This document shows, one piece after another, positions 43,157 through 53,290 of a stretch of 64,000 bases of DNA. Below the pieces are notes generated by a model. That model was not told the origin of the DNA. It made no database searches and saw nothing but the letters and a program-made list of their open reading frames with translations. This stretch comes from Gentiana macrophylla (lineage: Eukaryota; Streptophyta; Magnoliopsida; Gentianales; Gentianaceae). The stretch is from positions 1-64,000 of the forward strand of contig JAOBSW010001229.1 of the NCBI GenBank assembly GCA_026214975.1, in the 5' to 3' direction. Both the position numbers and the translations under genes were made by a program. The stretch's first letter is position 1. Each line of letters begins with the position of its first letter.

Positions 43157-44262
43157 TTACATCCTTGATTGTACAAAATTTACCATCCTCGTCCTTAACT
43201 TTTCTTGAGCCAATTCCCACAACTTTGCAAACCTTCTTTGTTGGCCATATAGATTTGACCACCATCCATCTCGCTCATAAGTAGAAAACCACTCCCTGTT
43301 TGGACAAATATGGTAGGATGCTCCAGAATCAAGTATCCACACATCATTATGGTGTGTAGAATCCCCGCAACTAGAAGCAGATCCTCATCGATTGCTCAAG
43401 AGTAGCCAAGGCTCTTGTGCGAACTGCCTTCTCGCTTGTTTCTTCTTCCTTGGACAATTGGACTTCCAATGTCCCGCGCTCCTTCTGATAATTACAGACA
43501 TCAGTAGACTTAGGACCTTTGGACCCGACTTTTTTTCTTCTTCGTCCATATCCTTTTCCACTATTGTCGCTAGCTACTAGCCAGCAAAGCTTTGACTGCT
43601 CTGTCCCAGCAGCCCTTGTGTCTAAGCTCCCCTGGCATGTAAGGCGGACTCACATCCTCTAAAGCTATCAGTATCCTTTCCATCTATGAAAATCGCACAA
43701 AATTTTCATATGATGCCGGTAATGACACCAACAGATTAGGGCTGCATCTTCATCCTCAATTTTAACATCAATATTCCTTAAATCAAGTAATATTGTGTTC
43801 ACCGTCCAGATGTTCCCTCGGTGGACTCCCTTCATGCATCTTCAAACCGAACAACCTCTGTTTTAACAACAACTTGTTGGTCGTTGACTTGGTCATATAC
43901 AAGCTTTCAAGCTTCTTCCACAACTTGGTCTGCGTGTGTCTTCCTCAAAGAACCTCGGTGATAACATCATCGAGATAAGCACAACATGATGGTTGAATGT
44001 GCTTTCTCTCCAGACCGGCATAATCTGCACGCACTTGTATTTGGTTTGTCGATAAAGGATTCCACAAAACTCTTTGTTTCAACGAAGGCACGATCTTGAT
44101 TTGCCACATACCAAAAGCTGTTCCTTCCTCAGTAAATTTATCGATTTTTACGTTTCATGCGACATCTTTCCTTGCTAAAGATTACAACTTTATCACAGAT
44201 CCTAGCACCTTGCTGAAGGTCTTGGTGAAGATGAAGTTGATCGTAAAGACTGTTTTCTCCAG
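43157..44262 (-). pseudogene. Copia gag and protease, fragmented
   Basis: The protease reads MWILDSGASYHICPNREWFS (43342-43280) with the Asp-Ser-Gly triad. Upstream on the minus strand (43440-43500) is a gag zinc-knuckle remnant with NCPRKKK-type sequence, and gag continues to about 44260 in scattered frames (for example PASYENF-type sequence near 43700). The second copy at 52643-53290 shows the knuckle better (GHWKSNCPRKKK). Not functional. Confidence 0.7.
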
Positions 44263-44267
44263 AACCT

Positions 44268-44279
44268 GGCTCGATACCA
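44268..44279 (-). promoter_or_regulatory. Primer binding site, altered tRNA-iMet type
   Basis: Minus strand TGGTATCGAGCC, two bases after the LTR end. The canonical form is TGGTATCAGAGCC; the CAG has become CG. This orients the element. Confidence 0.75.
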
Positions 44280-44281
44280 CT

Positions 44282-44818
44282 TGTTATAAAACGGATGGAG
44301 ATAACTTCGGATGCAAGAAAAGTAAAAGCGAAGCAATCAAACATAAACAATCAAAGGAGATAATGTAAACAAAGAAGAACAGATTTAACGTGGAAAACCC
44401 TTCGATTGGGAGAGGTAAAACCACGGGCGTAAAAGAGATATTTTATTATGCAATTGAATTTACTGATTTCAACACACACATGAGACAATGAGACAACAAT
44501 CAGTATTTATAGGCACAAATCCCTAAACCCTAGCCGCAAGGAATCTTTTGTCTCGATGCACCATAAATACCCCTACACGTGTTCTCCTTTTAATGACCTT
44601 TGTATGTACTGTCACATAATGTAATTAGAGATGTGGGACCTCTTTGTATTTAGACTCAGCAGACTATCACCTGCTTGATAGTTACCTATTTGGTGAAGCT
44701 CGATGAGACTCCACCATCTTGATGCACAGAATTGAATACACTTCTCAGCTGTCCATCACACAGCTGAGTCTTCAGATTGGTTCCACCAAAATGTAGAGTT
44801 TAAGTCATTTTACTGACA
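44282..44818 (-). repeat. 5' LTR of Copia 39139-44818 (537 bp)
   Basis: TGTTATAAAACGG...TTTACTGACA, followed by GATAG. Minus-strand TATA box CCTATAAATAC at about 44503-44513. Differences from the other LTRs cluster at CAG/CTG sites. Confidence 0.9.
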
Positions 44819-44823
44819 GATAG

Positions 44824-45560
44824 AGGGAGATTTGTGGATAGGGGGTGGTCTTGGGAATGGAGGTGGAGAAGAGAGATGAGGGGTAGAGAGTGTGGAGAGT
44901 TTGTAGACCTTATTGCTTTGCTCTCAAATATCTCTCCCATTGCAGGTAATTCAGATACCCCATTTTGGAAACTTTGTTCTAATGGTATCTTTTCAGTGGC
45001 TCGGCTTAAAAAACATTTCTTGGCACTACTTCTATTGGAGCTCTGTCGGCTACCTTCCCATGGAGGTGGAATGCTGCTATCCCGTCGAAGGTCAACATCT
45101 TTAATTGGAAGGTTGCTCACAACCGTATCCCCACTCGGACTGATATCGCGAAAAGAGGTATTCCTATTGATAGCTTGGTTTGCCCTATTTGCAAGGTGGT
45201 GAATGAGGACATCTCGCATCTACTATTTCAACGCTCTTTGCTTCTTCTACTTGGCGTAAGATTGTTGATTGGTTCTCTATTCCACGAGCGTTACTTATGG
45301 ATTGGGATTCATTCATGCAATCATCTCCTTTTCTCGCTAGACAATGCGAGAAAGTCAAAGTATGGGATCTTTGTTAAAAAAGTTGCTATTTGGTGTATCT
45401 GGATGGCTAGGAATCAAATTGTGTTTAACTCAAAAGATCTCAATGAGGACATGTTGTTTGGGAAATTCAAAGTAGAAGCTTCGTTTGGATCACCGTTAGA
45501 AAAAGTAATATTAGTATCGATTGGACAACTTGGAAGACTAGTCCGCTCTCTTTTAGCATA
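44824..45560 (+). pseudogene. LINE zinc-binding (zf-RVT) region and C-terminus
   Basis: Continues the LINE after the Copia insertion. It has KVNIFNWKVAHNRIPTRTDI-type sequence, then IPIDSLVCPICKVVNEDISH, followed by LLF, with a CPIC-x7-H zinc motif, and a WKTSPLSF-type end. It is mostly open in two frames (44834-45202, 45175-45561). It is a typical plant LINE ending. The exact role of the domain is not established. Confidence 0.75.
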
Positions 45561-45733
45561 GTTTAGTCCTTGTGTAGGCGATTCGCGTTATTTTTCATTT
45601 TGTTTCACTTCCGGTTACGGCTTGGTCGGCTTGTTTCTTAAGATCAAGTGAACGTTTGTAATTGGGCAATCTTGGACTTCTAGCGTCTTGCTAGACCCCT
45701 TAATAATAATATCAATTGTTGTTCAAAAAAAAG
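45561..45733 (+). other. LINE 3' untranslated end and poly(A) tail
   Basis: Ends AATAATAATATCAATTGTTG, then TTCAAAAAAAAG. An A-tail after an AT-rich simple stretch marks the LINE 3' terminus. Confidence 0.7.
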
Positions 45734-46206
45734 AACATGTGGAAACAGATTTTGAGTCTAAAGGGACCTACCCGAGGGAACTACCTAATGTGGAGCATGA
45801 AGCATGAAGGACTACCAGTTAACGAAATGCTAGCTAAACACCATGTTATCCTTTCATCGTAGTGCCCTCTCTGTGGCATAGAATCAAAATCAATCTTACA
45901 TACTATGAGAGGGTGCAACTGGGAAAGTCAAGTTTGGTGTACGCTATTACCCTAAGAGAAGTGTGGAACAGGTTCTTTGCGGTGCACTCTTCGGCGGATT
46001 GGATCGAATTGAACTTAAAGCGAGAAGGCAGCTCATATCTCGGGTCACCGGAATGGAGATATATTTGGAGGGAAGCTATTTATGGCATATGCTATGGAGA
46101 AACAGTTCATGATACGGCAAGTGAACGCTCCCCCGGCGTTTGTGTTCTCATCGCAAGCAGTTGAACGTGCCAAGAATCGTATGCTAGCATGGCAAGATAG
46201 TTTGTG
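45734..46206 (+). pseudogene. Second LINE fragment, zf-RVT and C-terminal tail
   Basis: Starts in frame with MWKQILSLKGPTRGNYLMWS, then, after a stop, CPLCGIESKSILHTMRGCNW (a CPLC-x7-H-x4-C zinc motif of plant LINEs). It ends, after frameshifts, with FVFSSQAVERAKNRMLAWQDSL and a stop at 46204-46206. It differs from the LINE just upstream, so the first LINE may have inserted into this one. The 5' part on the other side is not clear. Confidence 0.65.
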
Positions 46207-47439
46207 AATCCCTTTGTGCATGTGCTTTTGATTTCAAGTTTGTTGCTGCCTGTTTGGGCGTTTTTGACACTATGTACAATCTTTTTGGCTTGCCCGTAGT
46301 GGCAGAATAAAATAAAATGACCGTTTCAAATATATATATTACTGTAAAATACAGATTGTGTAAAATTTACAGCAAACGTATTCATCCAGATTCTATTCAT
46401 CTACTGTTTTATGTAAAATAGGTAATATCCAGATTCTATTTTTCCTTTATATCTAGTGATTTATATAAAATGGAGAATCTGATGCATTTCATATATTTAA
46501 AAAGGTAAAGTAGGACCCCTAAAAAAACGGTAAAGTAGGGTATTCGTGAAGAAGATCTGATACGAGTGCTCTAACAATCAATAAAATAAATGTACTTTCA
46601 GGAAAAAAAAAAAGTAGTAGTACTGATGGATCGAACAATATAGCTGGAGTAATTTTTGCGTAGAATATAGGTGGAGTAAATTTTGCGGAAAAAATGTGGA
46701 TAGAATTAGTATTTTCCATTACAATCAAATTGTGTAGTGATAATAAATGCCTAAAATCATGGGAATTTGTTTGGGAGTTATAATAAATATAGGTTTTTGT
46801 CGAAAAGGACGGATTAATTTGATTATCAGGATCCAATGAAACTAAATATTAATAAGGACAAAACATGTGTAACCTTACCAAAATACCATTTATTATTAAT
46901 TTTAAAATATATTTGTCATAAATACACTAAATCATTCAACCTTTTTTTTTTTCTTTCTTCTCCCGTCCATTCACAGCAACACCAACGCACGCATCTTGTG
47001 AGCATCAATGGCAAGCCTTCGTAAATTCTCCTCCCCACCCCTCCCATCCAAGAAATCACCGCCATCCATGGTGAAAAATACATCTCTCTTGGCAAAACCT
47101 CGACCCCTACCACGACAGCGATGGGGTGAGCGCCAGCTGTGGGGTGAGCGGCGGCGGCTGCATTTTCCGATCAAAAATCCAATCAAATCCGGCGGTTGCT
47201 TCACTGCTCCGCCTACTGTCCAACCGAGTCCACTCTCCGGCCAAGAAGGCGCTACTTTGGCCACTGCTAAATGTATAATTTCCGGCCAAGAGGTGTACGG
47301 CGCACCTTTTTTATTTTTAATTTAGGGTTTAGGATTGTTACTATTAATTTTGTAACGTTACTACATTTTTTGATGTACTTTATATATTTTATAATTTATT
47401 CTTATTTGTTTTATTGCCGTACATTATATTTTATGGGGT
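46207..47439. other. Non-coding or decayed region
   Basis: A GC-richer patch at 46970-47330 is open on both strands (47008-47325 plus; 46971-47264 minus), starting MASLRKFSSPPLPSKKS on the plus strand. It looks like a captured or decayed 5' coding region; no family recognised. The rest is AT-rich. Confidence 0.3.
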
Positions 47440-47720
47440 TATTCTTATTTGTTTTTAGTCATTACTTCTTGTTTTTAGGGTATTACGACATTTTACGGAT
47501 CATTATTCGACTTGTTTATTGACCGTTACTATTTTTACGGGTGTTATTACTTGTTTTAAGATCAGCATTACTTTTTCATTGTATGTTACTGACATTTTAC
47601 GGGTATTACTACTTATTTTTAACAAATAAAATTTGTGACTACTTGTTTTTTAGACCGTTACTACCTTTTCATTGGATGTTTACGACATTTTAATTTATTA
47701 CTACTTGTTTCTTGATTATT
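47440..47720. repeat. Degenerate tandem repeat, unit about 100 bp
   Basis: TTACGACATTTTACGG and variants recur at 47483, 47586 and 47680, interleaved with GTTACTA and ACTTGTTTTTTAG. About three diverged copies. The same GTTACT/AGTAAC vocabulary appears at 17941-18515. Confidence 0.5.
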
Positions 47721-48079
47721 ACTATTTGTAGAAGGGTAAAAAGTAACAAAGGGTATTTTTGTCCAAATATTTTGTTTTGTCCTTTATAACATCTGGAAAA
47801 AAAGAATGTCGCTATGCACTCCATTTATGCTTTTTTTTTGTGTCTCATAAGCCCTTCCCCTAATAAATATTGTAACCGTCCCAAAATATAAATCATCCTA
47901 TAGTTTTCACACAAATCAAGTAAGAGACTGAATGTCATTAATTTGAATGCTAATGTCTAAAATACCTCTAGACTATTATATTTTTGAGAGGAGAATGCAT
48001 CACTGTTAATAATGATGTAAAATTTTATCTAATAGAATTCACATAAAAAAAAAATTACACATTGAAAATCATAACTTAC

Positions 48080-48731
48080 CAGATCAAGATGACTTGACAG
48101 TATTGAACCAAATGTACTGAGCACAGACAAGATTGTGTGCACAACCGTCCTTAAACTTAGGTTACAAGCGCCCACAGAGTACAGCTCCACGCAGGTCCCA
48201 CCCAATATCACATACGACGCGAAAACAGAAACATATAATGCCGGCCCAACCGGCATTTTACGTTTTTTCTTGTCTATGATCTGCAAAACAACCATGAACC
48301 ATGCCGCAAGAAAATTTGTGGCCCTAAGCACCATAACGACCAGCATGAGATTTCGCTCAGTGACTTTTTGAAATACAACTTTTCACAACCCGTTTAGCTC
48401 TGGGCAAGGGTCATTAAACGGGTTATGCAAGTCACCGTGTGACAGGGTCACACACGCCTCCAGAATTAAAGCAATACACACTAGTCCAACAGAAATGGTT
48501 GATAGAGAATCTATAACCTTTTTTTTCGTATTGATATCCTGCAATATTCGAGCACATAACATTATGATGAAGATATTTAATGGCTATGCATTAAAAATAA
48601 AAATAAAAATAAAAATGGATAAAAAGTAATATTACCAATACTATTCCCCTGAACAAGTATCCAATTCCGACATAAACTAAAGCAGGAGCTAAAAAAGCAA
48701 ACGTCGAAATGATTGCCCACAACATTTTCAC
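48080..48731 (-). pseudogene. Two exons of an unidentified multi-pass membrane protein
   Basis: Minus strand: exon 48731-48636 (96 bp, 32 codons) reads VKMLWAIISTFAFLAPALVY and on to RGIVL. Exon 48538-48080 (459 bp, 153 codons) begins DINTKKKVIDSLSTISVGLV and ends SSHLDL. The intron (48635-48539) has GT...AG ends with CAG acceptors before both exons and a GTAAGT donor after the second; all phases are zero, which strongly supports real exons. At least four hydrophobic segments are visible (IISTFAFLAPALVYVGIG, SLSTISVGLVCIALILEAC, VMVLRATNFLAAWFMVVLQI, SVFASYVILGGTCV). One in-frame TGA at about 48405, in ELNGL-stop-KVVFQ, interrupts it. I do not recognise the family; further exons are not found. 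The Copia insertion at 49079 may have removed the 5' end. Confidence 0.5.
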
Positions 48732-49078
48732 CTGGAAACGAAGAAATGTTGAAATTATTTCCACCTTAAAAATATGTATATCGGAAAGGAAAAACATAGA
48801 GACGAAGAACTGATTTCCATATATAGTAAAAACAAAATCAGGATAGTCATTGTTATCAAAAATAAAAAACGATATTAAAAAAGAGAAGATTAATAAAACC
48901 CGGATATATATTTTAGTCGTATTGGCATCTTTTGGATTACAAAGAGGTTGTGATTTAGCTGGTAGAGTACTAGATACAGCACTTTGGTTGTTGGTTTCAG
49001 GACATGATTTATATCGATTTGTTGAATGTTATTCCCTCTAGAATAGACTTCAGAGGTATAGGGCTGTTAGTTACTTCG
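48732..49078. other. Short non-coding stretch before Copia
   Basis: AT-rich; upstream sequence of the minus-strand exons. A weak tRNA-like stretch near 48950-49010 is discussed among rejected items. Confidence 0.3.
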
Positions 49079-49607
49079 TGTTATAAAACGGATGGAGATA
49101 ACTTCAGATACTGAAAAGTAAATGAAGCAATCAAACATAAACAATCAAAGGAGAAGAGCGAAACAAGAAAAACACAGATTTAACGTGGAAAACCCTCGGT
49201 GGGAGGTAAAAAACCACAGGCGAGAAAAGAGATATTTTATTATGCCTTTGAATTTTACTGATTTCAACACACTCGGATAATGAGACAACAAGCTGTATTT
49301 ATAGGCACAAATCCACAAACCCTAGCCGCTTGAGGAATCTTTGTACGATGCACCATAAATACCCCTACACGTGTCCTCCTTTTAATGACTTTGTATAGCG
49401 GTCACATAATGTAATTAGCGAGATGTGGGACCTGCTTTGTATTCAAGTACTCGGCCAGACTATCACCCCGCCGATAGTCACCTGTTGTGAAGCTCGATGA
49501 GACTCCACCCTTGAAGCACAGAACTGAATACATTTCTCGGTGACCATCACTCGGTGAGTCTTCGATTGGTTCCACCAAAATGTAGAGTTTAAGTCACTTT
49601 CTTGACA
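49079..49607 (-). repeat. 3' LTR of second Copia copy (529 bp)
   Basis: Close relative of 44282-44818, with many differences at CAG/CTG triplets (CGG/CG here). A minus-strand TATA box CCTATAAATAC lies at about 49294-49304. Confidence 0.9.
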
Positions 49608-51214
49608 AATCTCGACTTGACTTCAACTCTCCACAGAGTCAAACAGATTGCATAACCGGATGTACTTGTACCGGATGCATTCGTCAATGCCGGATGTACT
49701 TGTACCGGACTATCTCCACAAAGACCCACTCCAATTGATCGCCTCGGTAGAGTTTCGAGAAGCAGATTATAAGCTTTGAATATTCGGTAAGTCCAGGCAA
49801 AGTGGAACTTACTCTGCTGAACTGGTTTAGTGAACATATCAGCAGGATTCTCCTTTGTGCCAATCTTCTTCACTACAACCCTATTCTCATTTCTCAGAAA
49901 ATGATACCTGACATCAATATGCTTGGTTCTCTCATGATAAACCTGATCCTTGGCTAAACATATTGCACTTAGACTGTCACAATAAATCTCACTGATCTCG
50001 ATGCAACCCCAAATCACTAACTAGCCCTTCAACCGTGAGATACCTCCTTAGTCGCTTTTGCAAGAAGAGCCATATATTCTCGCTTGATGAGTTGATAAGG
50101 CTATCAGAGCCTGAAGAGTAGCTTTCGGTGACCTTTGCATTTCCCAATGTAAACACATAACTGTCATTGATTTTCTCATCAACATCACTGCGATAATCAA
50201 GATCACAAAGACTTCGTGACTGAGACCGATATCACCTCCATAAATGAGACCAACATCATTTGTACCTCTCGTGTACCTGAATATCCTTTAATGACTTTCC
50301 GGTGTTCCTTTCCAGGTTGAGCCATAAACTCTGCCGACAACACCGATTGCTCGAGCAGATCGAGCCTAGTGCAAACCATGGCATACATCAGACTGCCAAC
50401 TGCACTAGCATAGGGAACTTTTGACATATACTCCTTCTCTTCAGCTGACTGTGAAGCATAAACAGACAAATGAACATTTGATGCCATATGAGTATCTATT
50501 GGTTTTGCAGCAGACATCCCAAACTTGGCCAATATCTTCTGCACATAACCCTGCTGAGACAAGAACAACTTCTTCTGACTCCTATCTCTCCAGATCTCCA
50601 TCCCCAAGATTTTCTTGGCTGCACCCAAATCCTTCATTTCAAATTCAGCACTGAGAAGGTTCTTCAGATTTTGAACATCAGACTTCCTTGCTGCAGCTAT
50701 CAGCATGTCATCCATATCTGAGGACAAGATAGATATATGATCCATCTTTCAAGCAGATGAAGTAAACACAACATGATCATATGGATTTCTGTTGTAACCT
50801 CTGCCAAGCATGAAAGCTATCAAACCTTTTATACCATCGCCTTGGAGCTTGCTTCAAACCATACAATGATTTCTTCAACTTGCAAACATAATTTTCTTTA
50901 CCGGGAACTTGAAAACCCTCAGAGTGTGTCATGTATATCTCCTTATCCACCCTCACCATGAAAAGCAGTTTTCACATCTAATTGCTCAAGTTCGAGATCT
51001 CTTTGTGCCACCATTGCTAGTAACACCACGATTGAAAGTGTGTCGACCACTTTGGTGAAAATATTTCATCAAAGTCAACCCCTTCCTTTTGATGAATCCT
51101 CTTGCAACCAAAGCGTGCCTTATACGACCCTCCCTTGCGCTTTGTTATTCCTTCCTTTTTCTTGAAAATCCATTTACAAGTCACAACTCCTTGTCGGTAA
51201 ATTTGTTTGACCAA
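49608..51214 (-). pseudogene. RT and RNase H of second Copia copy
   Basis: Minus-strand pieces: 51214-51017 QGVVTCKWIFKKKEGITKRK (RT start); 50959-50777 ENYVCKLKKSLYGLKQAPRR; 50745-50203 with SSDMDDMLIAAARKSDVQNL (the family YVDD box has become DMDD, first residue changed and frame locally disturbed), AEFEMKDLGAAKKILGMEIW and SKVPYASAVGSLMYAMVCTR; and 50017-49589 with DSLSAICLAKDQVYHERTKH and NPADMFTKPVQQSKF. It is better preserved than the first copy but still broken by frameshifts. Confidence 0.8.
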
Positions 51215-51320
51215 TTCCCAAGTCTCGATTCTTCAACAATGACTCCATTTCATCTCCCATGGCAAAGATGCCAGCTGGGATGCTCTCGACATGTCATTGC
51301 TTCCACTGTAAGTAGTTGGT

Positions 51321-52500
51321 TCAAAGAACCTCTACTTCTTGACAACTTGGGTGCATATCCAGCCAAATCATCATATCCATATCTCCTGGAGGTATCCCAA
51401 CATTAGATCTTCTAGGCACTCTTTGGCGCCTAGACTCTCTTTGATCAATGTTTGTATGACGCTCGCGAGGTCTCGGCGAGTCGGGCTGAATCGGATCTCG
51501 GTTCATTATCCGGATCAAGTATAGTGTTGATTTGGATCCACCGATTGTTGCATATCAAGAGACTCCACTGAAGCTCCACCTGTTTCTCAACACTTTCAGA
51601 TTCAAAGATCTGGTTTTGGACTCGGTAGACCTCCTCACCGATGAGTTTAACATAGAATTTTCATCAAACACAACGCGTCCTGCTGAGGATTACTCGGACT
51701 CTGCTTGATGACCAAATCCTATATCCTTTCACTCCATCACCATATCCCAAAAACACTCCCTTCTTGGCTCTTGGCTCCAACTTCCCTTCACTAACATGAT
51801 AGTAAGTTGTACTTCCAAAACCCTTAGGCGAGTAGTCGGCGGGCTTGCACGACCACATCTCAAATGGTGTCTTGAGATAGATTCTGTGTGAGGACTCTGT
51901 TGATTAAGTAGCAAGTTGCCTTCTTAACGACTTACGCCCAAAATCTCCTTGATAAACCAAACTTGAGAAAGCATACATCTTGCCCTCTCGGTAGAGTTTG
52001 ATTCATTCTTCGGCTACACCATTCACTTTGAGGTGTATTCCCTTACGATATGATATCGGCAATACACCAATTTGCACAAAATGAATCAAAGTCCGTCCAG
52101 TAATTCGGACCATTATCATGCACGAAGCTTCTTGATTTTCTTGCCTAGCGATTTTCCACTAGGGCCTTCCAACGCTTGAAGTTCTTGAATGCATCACTTT
52201 TGTTCTTCATCATCATACCACCCAAGTCATCCTTGAATAGTCATCTATGAATGACACAAAATATCTGTGACCACCCAATGACTCAACTCTTGATGGACCC
52301 CAATGATCTGAATGGATATAATCAAGTGTTGCCTTTGTATTGTACAACCTGCTTTGAGAATTTACTTCTATGCAACTTCCCAAACACACAATGTTCACAA
52401 AAGTCCAGATTCTTGACCTTATATCCCCAAGAAAAACCTCTTGAAGAAAGAACTCGCATACCCTTTTCACCCATGTGACTAGTCTCATGTGCCTGGTGAG
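51321..52500 (-). pseudogene. Integrase and linker of second Copia copy
   Basis: 52488-52213 holds FVNIVCLGSC-IEVNSQSRLYNTKA then LDYIHSDHWGPSRVESLGGH and RYFVSFIDDYSRMTWVV (first catalytic Asp in HSDHWGP). 51858-51664 holds KLEPRAKKGVFLGYGDGVKG. 51518-51321 is the linker. The block with the second Asp and Glu (about 52040-52190) is disrupted. Confidence 0.75.
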
Positions 52501-52642
52501 TCTCTTTGAGACTTGGTGAATCGTTGAGGATGCAACAAAGAAAGATGCAGATCTGATGAGATCCTTGTAATATATACAAGGTTCCCTCTTGATGCCTTTG
52601 AGGACTACAATGAATCTTTGAAGACATTCACCGTATCCACCT

Positions 52643-53290
52643 TCACCCTTGAAATTGAACCCTTGTCATTGTCAATAGACTAAGAGATACCAAATTCTTG
52701 TAATCTGTGGAACATGTCTTACATCTTTCGAGTGTACAAAATTTACCATCCTCGTCCTTAACTTTCTTGAGCCAATTCCCACAACTTTGCAAACCTTCTT
52801 TGTGGCCATATAGATTTGACCACCATCTATATCCGCTCATAAGTAGAAAACCACTCCTGTTTGGACAAATATGGTAGGATGCTCCAGAATCAAGTATCCA
52901 CACATCATTGTGGTGTGTAGAATCTCCTGCAACTAGAACCAGATCCTCATCGAGTTGCTCAGTAGCCAAAGCTGCTTTGTGCGAGTACCTTCTGCTTGCT
53001 TTCTTCTTCCTTGGACAATTGGACTTCCAATGTCCACGCTCCTTCTGAGAATTACTGGACATCGTAGACTTAGGACCGTTGGACCTACGACTTCTTTTTC
53101 TTCTTCTCGTCCATATCCTTTTCCACTATTTCTTGCTAGCTACTAGCCTAGCCAATGACTGAATTATCTGTACCAGCTGACCTTGTGTCTAAGCTCCCTG
53201 GCATGTAAGGCGGACCTTACATCCTCCAAAGCTATTGTATCCTTTCCAACTATGAAAGACTGCACAAAGTTTTCATATGATGCCGGTAGT
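52643..53290 (-). pseudogene. Gag zinc knuckle and protease of second Copia copy
   Basis: 53062-52643 reads KERGHWKSNCPRKKKASRRY (CCHC knuckle, first Cys pair in another frame), then VWILDSGASYHICPNRSGFL with the Asp-Ser-Gly protease triad. Upstream gag PASYENFVQSF-type sequence runs to 53290, where the next element begins. Protein capacity is lost. Confidence 0.75.

Larger units (their letters stand above)
39139..44818 (-). mobile_element. Minus-strand Copia (Tork-like), complete outline, TSD GATAG
   Basis: LTRs TGTTATAAAACGG...TGACA at 39139-40041 and 44282-44818. GATAG flanks it on both sides (39134-39138, 44819-44823). It is inserted in the LINE C-terminal region. Between the LTRs, minus-strand gag, protease, integrase, RT and RNase H are recognisable but highly fragmented. 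The left LTR is longer by a 366 bp insertion (39409-39774). A second copy of the family is at 49079-53290. The SLGGHRYFVSFIDDYSRMTW and DSGASYHICPNR motifs suggest a Tork-group element. Confidence 0.9.
35479..45733 (+). mobile_element. L1-type LINE, 5'-truncated, interrupted twice
   Basis: Plus-strand non-LTR element: endonuclease (from about 35479), RT, zinc-binding C-terminal region, and a 3' end with TTAATAATAATATCAATTG then GTTCAAAAAAAA (45702-45732). Two elements lie inside it, a hAT-type element in the endonuclease and a full Copia in the C-terminal region. The remaining exonic sequence joins up across both. Stops and frameshifts are frequent. The 8 bp TGTGGAAA occurs before the start (35471-35478) and after the tail (45738-45745), a possible target duplication. 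ORF1 is not seen. Confidence 0.85.
49079..53290 (-). mobile_element. Minus-strand Copia, second copy of the 39139 family, cut in gag
   Basis: Left LTR 49079-49607 (TGTTATAAAACGG...TTGACA). The internal order on the minus strand is RNase H, RT, integrase, protease, gag, as in the first copy. Near 53290 the gag sequence stops at GATGCCGGTAGT and a new LTR (TGTTAGGTGTG) begins; the first copy continues with the rest of gag at the equivalent place (43718). So a large element inserted here. The remaining gag, primer site and right LTR would lie beyond 64000. Confidence 0.9.

Noticed and set aside
46971..47325. Overlapping ORFs on both strands (105 and 97 codons)
   Set aside because: Composition (CCGGC-rich) keeps both strands open. 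A captured gene start is possible, but nothing identifies it.
48950..49015. tRNA-like stretch (TTAGCTGGTAGAGTACTAG ... TTGTTGGTTTCAGGAC)
   Set aside because: The A-box-like part is there but the D-loop is short, the anticodon stem does not pair and the T-arm is weak. Not a functional tRNA; a relic cannot be excluded.
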